This document shows, piece by piece, positions 16,254 to 19,764 of a DNA stretch of 19,764 bases. The first letter of the stretch is position 1. Each line of letters opens with the position of its first letter. The translations under genes were made by a program, and so were the position numbers. Under the pieces are notes generated by a model that did not search any database, was not told where the DNA came from, and was given only the letters and a program-made list of their open reading frames with translations. This DNA is from an uncultured Christensenella sp. (GTDB lineage Bacteria > Bacillota > Clostridia > Christensenellales > UBA3700), in the NCBI GenBank assembly GCA_910583735.1, contig CAJTXS010000027.1:1-19764 (forward strand), given 5' to 3'.

Positions 16254-16940
16254 ATGGATTATAAGATAGGTATAGTCACAGCGCTTGCCGACGAGTCTGT
16301 ACATTTGAGAGAATGTTTCGGCATCGCAACTTGCGTGCATGAGGACGGAGCTTATGCGGTGTCGGAATACAGCTTTGCAGGTAAGACTATATATATGGTC
16401 AATAGCGGAGTAGGCGAGATTGCCGCGGCTTTGGCTACGCAGCATCTAATTTATCGTTACGGTGTCAACTGTATTCTCAACGTAGGACTGGTTGGGTCGC
16501 TATGCGATGAGTTTAAGCGCGGACAGCTGGTCGCCGTCAATGAGATAGTGCACTACGAGTTTACTGCCAGTTACTCAAATGAGCAAGTAGAGGGAATCTA
16601 TATCGGACACGACAGCTATATCCTATCCGCAGATACTTCGATGCTCGACGCGTTCATATCTATTTCTCGCCTTCCTTTGACGAGGATTGCTACGGGCAAT
16701 AAATTCGTAGATGCTACAGACTTAAAGAATAAACTTGCAGTTAAATTCGGTTGCAAGATTTGCGATATGGAGAGCGCGGGCATACACTTTGCCTGCATCA
16801 ACAGCAGCGTGCCTTATGTTATGATTAAATGCATATCTGACAATGCAGACGAAGACGCCAACGAAAGTTTCACTCAAGCAATCGAAGGAGGCGTTAGGCA
16901 TTACGTCGATTACGTAAAGACTTTCATAGCCAATATATAA
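16254..16940 (+). CDS. mtnN: 5'-methylthioadenosine/S-adenosylhomocysteine nucleosidase
   Basis: 228 residues, the usual size. It would cleave adenine from methylthioadenosine and S-adenosylhomocysteine, which relieves methyltransferase inhibition and feeds methionine salvage. The nucleoside-phosphorylase fold is visible: IGIVTALADES at the N-terminus, VNSGVGEIAAALATQHLI (about 46-63), and NVGLVGSL (about 75-82). The catalytic residues of the E. coli enzyme align: Glu12 with Glu14, Glu174 with Glu173 in CDMESAG, and Asp197 with Asp196 in CISDNADE. The typical MEGA is MESA here. The gene begins 1 base after the asnS stop, so the two are cotranscribed. A strong terminator follows. The substrate range is inferred from family only; a related purine nucleosidase is a less likely alternative. 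Confidence 0.82.
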   Translation: MDYKIGIVTALADESVHLRECFGIATCVHEDGAYAVSEYSFAGKTIYMVNSGVGEIAAALATQHLIYRYGVNCILNVGLVGSLCDEFKRGQLVAVNEIVHYEFTASYSNEQVEGIYIGHDSYILSADTSMLDAFISISRLPLTRIATGNKFVDATDLKNKLAVKFGCKICDMESAGIHFACINSSVPYVMIKCISDNADEDANESFTQAIEGGVRHYVDYVKTFIANI

Positions 16941-16968
16941 ATTACAGCATATAACTCTTTAATCGGTT

Positions 16969-17004
16969 GTCGGACGCGTTTATGCGTCCGACTGATTTTA
17001 TATA
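16969..17004 (+). terminator. Rho-independent terminator after asnS-mtnN
   Basis: Perfect 9-bp inverted repeat GTCGGACGC (16969-16977) / GCGTCCGAC (16984-16992) with a 6-base loop, followed by TGATTTTATAT. It starts 28 bases past the mtnN stop. Confidence 0.85.
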
Positions 17005-17111
17005 TTGTCGATAACGCTTAATAATTAGCTTCGCGTTGTAATATAATACTCTATGAGAGCAATCGATTAATTCAGCCTGGTTTTAGTTGAAAATTAATAG
17101 CGGACGATTAC

Positions 17112-17140
17112 TTGACAGCAGATACAAATGTTGATAATAT
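17112..17140 (+). promoter_or_regulatory. Promoter of tRNA-Thr
   Basis: Consensus TTGACA (17112-17117), 17-base spacer, TAATAT (17135-17140), about 22 bases before the tRNA. The -10 region is covered by a perfect 14-base palindrome, GATAATATATTATC (17132-17145). Confidence 0.7.
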
Positions 17141-17161
17141 ATTATCGTTGTTTTAATTCTT

Positions 17162-17237
17162 GCTACTGTGGCTCAGTTGGTAGAGCAGCTGATTCGTAAT
17201 CAGCAGGTCGCCGGTTCAAGTCCGGCCAGTAGCTCCA
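17162..17237 (+). tRNA. tRNA-Thr (anticodon CGU, decodes ACG)
   Basis: 76 bases with a complete cloverleaf. The acceptor stem GCTACTG pairs perfectly with CAGTAGC, the D stem is GCTC/GAGC, the anticodon stem GCTGA/TCAGC encloses loop TTCGTAA with anticodon CGT, and the T stem GCCGG/CCGGC encloses TTCAAGT. The discriminator base is T and CCA is encoded (17235-17237). Confidence 0.97.
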
Positions 17238-17244
17238 AAGTAAG

Positions 17245-17302
17245 ACCGCAATGTATCGTAGTTTTTAGTGATAAAAGCGCAATATATGCGGTTTTCTTTT
17301 TT
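17245..17302 (+). terminator. Possible terminator after tRNA-Thr
   Basis: ACCGCA (17245-17250) can pair with TGCGGT (17287-17292), followed by TTTTCTTTTTT. The T-tract is good, but the stem is short and the loop is long (36 bases, perhaps structured inside). Confidence 0.5.
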
Positions 17303-17471
17303 GCTTAAATTTGTCCGTGCGGTCTCGGTTTTATTAGCAATATCTGTCTTATTCATAGGTTTATTATATTTATAATATAATATGCAATTATATTCATTTT
17401 TTCCGCGGAATATGCGCGAGCTTTTTTGCCGTCGATTTGAAAATACTCAGCGCGCAAGACCTACGGTTGAG
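17303..17471. other. Intergenic stretch between tRNA-Thr and the que operon, no gene seen
   Basis: AT-rich, with runs of short A/T repeats at 17360-17392. No ORF with a plausible ribosome binding site is present, and no second copy of the tRNA 3' end is seen that would mark an attachment site. Confidence 0.45.
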
Positions 17472-17500
17472 TTGACATGCGCGTCGCGGCGTGATATTAT
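17472..17500 (+). promoter_or_regulatory. Sigma-A promoter of the que operon
   Basis: Perfect TTGACA (17472-17477), 17-base spacer, TATTAT (17495-17500). The predicted transcript start near 17507 is just before the riboswitch. Confidence 0.85.
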
Positions 17501-17514
17501 ATAGCCAAATAAAC

Positions 17515-17558
17515 GGACAGTTCGTTTGCGCCATCCTGTCGTTAAACAAAACCAGGGC
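17515..17558 (+). promoter_or_regulatory. preQ1 class I riboswitch aptamer
   Basis: Stem P1 is GACAG (17516-17520) with CTGTC (17536-17540) around a 15-base loop TTCGTTTGCGCCATC. The A-rich tail TTAAACAAAACCAGG (from 17542) matches closely the tail of the known Thermoanaerobacter preQ1-I aptamer, which folds back into the P1 groove. The loop GCC (17530-17532) can pair with GGC (17556-17558) as the pseudoknot helix P2. It lies between a strong promoter and the queD-queE-folE-queC operon, the expected context. Sensing preQ1, it should lower expression of its own synthesis pathway. Confidence 0.82.
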
Positions 17559-17583
17559 ATCTAAAGGGGATAGTCTTTTTAGT

Positions 17584-17615
17584 TGCAGTCGTTTTGTTGC
17601 GGCTGTATTTTTTTT
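17584..17615 (+). terminator. Riboswitch-controlled intrinsic terminator in the que leader
   Basis: TGCAGTCG (17584-17591) pairs with CGGCTGTA (17600-17607; 8 bp with two G-U) and eight T residues follow. The base of the 3' stem arm and loop (GTTTTGTT, 17591-17598) is exactly complementary to AACAAAAC (17545-17552) in the aptamer tail, giving an antiterminator when preQ1 is absent. Ligand binding would occupy that tail and free the terminator. Confidence 0.72.
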
Positions 17616-17631
17616 GCGCAAAGGGAGAGAT

Positions 17632-18051
17632 ATGTATTATTTGAAAACTTCGGCTTGCTTTGACAGCGCGCACTTTCTATACGGATACAACGGTAAGTGC
17701 GCAAATATCCACGGTCATCACTGGGTTGTGGAAGTAAAGATAAGCGACTGCAAATTGCAGGGAAGCGGCGAAAAGCGCGGTATGCTTCTCGACTTTGGCG
17801 ATTTCAAAAAGGCGGTTAAAGAGCTTGCAGAAGGCTTTGACCATACGCTTATTTATGAAAAAAACACTCTTAAGCCTGCTACCGTTGGAGCGCTTAAAGA
17901 CGAAGGGTTTACATTAGTTGAAACGGATTTCAGACCCACTGCCGAAAACTTTGCAGCGCACATATATAAAGAGCTATGCAACAGGGGGCTGCCTGTTTTC
18001 AGTGTTGCCGTTCAAGAGTCGCCGGAAAACTGCGCAGTGTACGGTGAGTGA
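17632..18051 (+). CDS. queD: 6-carboxy-5,6,7,8-tetrahydropterin synthase
   Basis: 139 residues. Converts dihydroneopterin triphosphate, the FolE product, to 6-carboxytetrahydropterin, the second step of preQ0 synthesis. The zinc ligands His14 (in DSAHFL), His27 and His29 (in NIHGHHW) and the catalytic Cys23 are in the family pattern H...CxxxHGH. Further conserved parts are LLDFGDFK, GFDHTLIYE, PTAENFA and VQESPENCAVY. The frame is open further upstream (to 17491), but that part runs through the riboswitch and terminator; ATG 17632 is chosen because GGGAGAG precedes it. First gene of the operon, one base before queE. In this family members with CxxxHGH are QueD, and the neighbours confirm it. 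Confidence 0.93.
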   Translation: MYYLKTSACFDSAHFLYGYNGKCANIHGHHWVVEVKISDCKLQGSGEKRGMLLDFGDFKKAVKELAEGFDHTLIYEKNTLKPATVGALKDEGFTLVETDFRPTAENFAAHIYKELCNRGLPVFSVAVQESPENCAVYGE

Positions 18052-18052
18052 T

Positions 18053-18718
18053 ATGCCATGTTATAGAGTTGCCGAAAAGTTTGCAAGCATTAACGGCGAA
18101 GGTCCGCGAGCGGGAGAGCTTGCCGTTTTTCTGCGGTTTTGCGGTTGCAATCTTGATTGTAGTTACTGCGATACGCGTTGGGCAAATGTATCCGACGCAA
18201 AATGCGAGATAGCCTCTGCGCAGGAGCTTGTTGCATACGTGAAATCGACGGGTATAAAAAATGTTACCCTAACAGGCGGGGAGCCGCTTTTGCAGGCGGA
18301 TATTGTTTATCTTATAGGATTGCTGGGGGCGTCGGGCGCGGAAGTTGAAATAGAGACCAACGGAAGCGTGTCTGTAAAAGACGCTTTGTCCATTTCGCCA
18401 CGTCCTATTGTTACAGCCGATTATAAACTTCCTTCGAGCGGAATGGAAAAATATATGTTGACCGAAAACTTTTCTTACCTTACATTACGAGACTCGGTCA
18501 AGTTTGTGGTAGGGGATATGCGGGATCTGGCGCGAGCGGAAGAGATTATAAACGAGTACGGGCTTACAGAGAAGTGCCGCGTATATTTCAGTCCCGTGTT
18601 CGGGAAAATCAAGCCCGTAGAAATAGCGGAGTTTATGAAGAAGCGAAGACTTAATGACGTCCGCCTGCAATTACAGTTGCATAAAATCATCTGGGAGCCC
18701 GATATGCGAGGGGTATAG
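18053..18718 (+). CDS. queE: 7-carboxy-7-deazaguanine synthase (radical SAM)
   Basis: 221 residues. Rearranges 6-carboxytetrahydropterin to 7-carboxy-7-deazaguanine, using a [4Fe-4S] cluster and SAM. The N-terminus has SINGEGPRAGELAVFLRFCGCNLDCSYCDTRW (shown in part), with cluster ligands Cys32, Cys36 and Cys39 in CxxxCxxC, and TGGEPLL at 74-80 contacts SAM. The family C-terminal LQLHKIIWEP is present. The frame is open upstream to 17918, but this overlaps queD; ATG 18053, one base past the queD stop, fits coupling and the family N-terminus. Next is folE. Confidence 0.95.
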   Translation: MPCYRVAEKFASINGEGPRAGELAVFLRFCGCNLDCSYCDTRWANVSDAKCEIASAQELVAYVKSTGIKNVTLTGGEPLLQADIVYLIGLLGASGAEVEIETNGSVSVKDALSISPRPIVTADYKLPSSGMEKYMLTENFSYLTLRDSVKFVVGDMRDLARAEEIINEYGLTEKCRVYFSPVFGKIKPVEIAEFMKKRRLNDVRLQLQLHKIIWEPDMRGV

Positions 18719-18726
18719 GAGTGAGC

Positions 18727-19299
18727 ATGAATATTAAAGAAATAGAAAAACATATCCGCGGGTTATTGGTAGCCATAGGCGAGGACCCCGACAGGGAGGG
18801 GCTGCTTGAAACGCCCGCACGCGTAGCGCGTATGTATGAAGAGGCCTTTGAAGGTATAAAGTATACTAACAGTGAAATTGCGGAAATGTTCGGAAAGACT
18901 TTCGACGTTCCGTCCGACCCTAATTCAAGCGGCGCGGTTGTCATAAAAGACATAAGCGTATTCAGTTATTGCGAGCATCATATGGCGCTTATGTACGATA
19001 TGAAAGTCGACGTCGCGTATGTTCCGCACGGAAGAGTACTGGGGCTGAGCAAAATAGCGCGTATCTGCGATATGGCGGCTAAGCGACTACAGTTGCAGGA
19101 GCGTCTCGGTCGGGACATTGCCGAGATAATTTCGCTCGCGGCTTTATCGCCCGACGTCGGTGTAAGGATAGAAGGCTGTCACAGCTGTATGACTTCGCGC
19201 GGGATAAAAAACGTGTCGTCAAAAACGATTACAAAAACTTACTTCGGCGCGTTCAAAGACGACGTTGCTCTGCAAAATCTTTTGGGGGATAGGGTATGA
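18727..19299 (+). CDS. folE: GTP cyclohydrolase I
   Basis: 190 residues. Makes dihydroneopterin triphosphate from GTP, the entry to preQ0 (and folate). Zinc ligands Cys82 and His85 (in YCEHHMAL) and Cys154 (in CHSCMTSRG) are present, as are GLSKIARI and the QERLGRDIA segment. Start: AGGAG (18717-18721) is 5 bases before ATG 18727; a GTG at 18721 is in frame but overlaps the binding site. Its place in the que operon suggests an enzyme dedicated to queuosine synthesis; the cell may have another copy for folate. The stop overlaps the queC start (ATGA). Confidence 0.94.
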   Translation: MNIKEIEKHIRGLLVAIGEDPDREGLLETPARVARMYEEAFEGIKYTNSEIAEMFGKTFDVPSDPNSSGAVVIKDISVFSYCEHHMALMYDMKVDVAYVPHGRVLGLSKIARICDMAAKRLQLQERLGRDIAEIISLAALSPDVGVRIEGCHSCMTSRGIKNVSSKTITKTYFGAFKDDVALQNLLGDRV

Positions 19300-19764
19300 A
19301 AGCGCTCATACTGTTAAGCGGCGGCGTGGACAGCGCAACATGTCTCGGGATGGCGGTTCGTGAATACGGCGCAGCGGAGGTTACCGCGCTTTCCGTATAC
19401 TACGGTCAGACTCACAGTAAAGAGCTTGACGCGGCGCAGAAAATCGCCGACTTTTACGGCGTTGCTTTAAGGCGGCTTGACCTTTCGGTCATATTTGAAG
19501 GTTCGGACTGTTCGCTCTTGGCTAAGTCGTCCAATGAGATACCTCTGCAAAGCTATGCAGAACAGCTTGCCGTAACGGACGGTAAACCCGTTTCAACTTA
19601 CGTTCCTTTTAGGAACGGACTGTTTCTCTCGGCGGCGGCAAGCGTGGCGCTGTCTCATGGGTGCGAGATTATATATTACGGCGCGCACAGCGACGACGCG
19701 GCGGGCAATGCCTATCCCGATTGCAGCGAAAAGTTCAATTCCGCGATGGGCGAAGCTATTTATA
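19296..19764 (+). CDS. queC: 7-cyano-7-deazaguanine synthase, 5' part (3' end outside window)
   Basis: The first 156 residues are visible. It starts MKALILLSGGVDSATCL; SGGVDS is the ATP-pyrophosphatase P-loop that activates the carboxylate of 7-carboxy-7-deazaguanine for amidation and dehydration to preQ0. VYYGQTHSKEL, STYVPFRNGLFLSAAASVA and IIYYGAHSDDAAGNAYPDC are conserved QueC segments. The zinc-binding cysteine cluster expected near the C-terminus lies past the window edge. ATG 19296 overlaps the folE stop, so the two are coupled. Without the missing part I cannot tell if the gene is intact. Confidence 0.95.
   Translation, partial: MKALILLSGGVDSATCLGMAVREYGAAEVTALSVYYGQTHSKELDAAQKIADFYGVALRRLDLSVIFEGSDCSLLAKSSNEIPLQSYAEQLAVTDGKPVSTYVPFRNGLFLSAAASVALSHGCEIIYYGAHSDDAAGNAYPDCSEKFNSAMGEAIY

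Noticed and set aside
17238..17471. Attachment-site repeat of the tRNA-Thr 3' end
   Set aside because: No second copy of the tRNA 3' end (TTCAAGT...TCCA) is seen in the window, so an att site cannot be claimed.
17394..17621. Minus-strand ORF of 75 codons over the que leader
   Set aside because: It covers the promoter, preQ1 aptamer and terminator of the opposite strand, and has no family resemblance.

Overview
The window looks like chromosome of a Gram-positive, low-to-moderate GC Bacillota, most likely a Clostridia member (perhaps Christensenellales-like; this is inference). Supporting signs are AGGAGG-type ribosome binding sites, sigma-A promoters with 17-base spacers, a lipoprotein-anchored ABC transporter, the NifU-like/GGGtGRT gene pair, a candidate 6S RNA and a class I preQ1 riboswitch. 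Nothing looks like a phage, transposon or CRISPR array.

Layout. (1) 1-647: the 3' end of a large surface protein with Ig/MBG-like repeats and a C-terminal membrane anchor. (2) 648-1118: AT-rich gap with two convergent terminators. (3) 1119-2838, minus strand: a two-gene operon of a NifU-like Fe-S scaffold and a GGGtGRT protein of unknown function, fired from a divergent promoter pair at 2878-2950. (4) 3009-5262, plus strand: a DUF3810-type membrane protein with an HExxH motif, then a YkvI-like transporter. (5) 5244-7856, minus strand: an ABC importer of the nitrate/sulfonate/HMP type (lipoprotein, ATPase, permease) whose last gene overlaps the end of the YkvI gene by 19 bases. (6) 8263-14416, plus strand: pgsA, a small membrane protein, valS, a HAD phosphatase and two probably related polytopic membrane proteins, closed by a bidirectional terminator. 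(7) 14420-14609, minus strand: a structured RNA with its own promoter, best explained as 6S RNA. (8) 14861-16940: asnS and an MTA/SAH nucleosidase, then a strong terminator. (9) 17162-17237: tRNA-Thr(CGU). (10) 17472-19764: a preQ1-riboswitch-controlled operon queD-queE-folE-queC (queC cut by the window end).

The last operon makes preQ0 from GTP (FolE, QueD, QueE, QueC in pathway order) for queuosine, and its leader can shut it off by transcription termination when preQ1 accumulates. Its codon use (AAA-rich for lysine) differs from asnS just upstream (AAG-rich), and it sits directly behind a tRNA gene, so it may be a transferred block. The rest is mostly housekeeping: membrane lipid synthesis, two aminoacyl-tRNA synthetases, and methylthioadenosine/SAH recycling. 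The least understood parts are the Fe-S scaffold/GGGtGRT pair, the DUF3810 protein with its Gly/Asp-rich tail, and the membrane-protein pair at 12570-14416.
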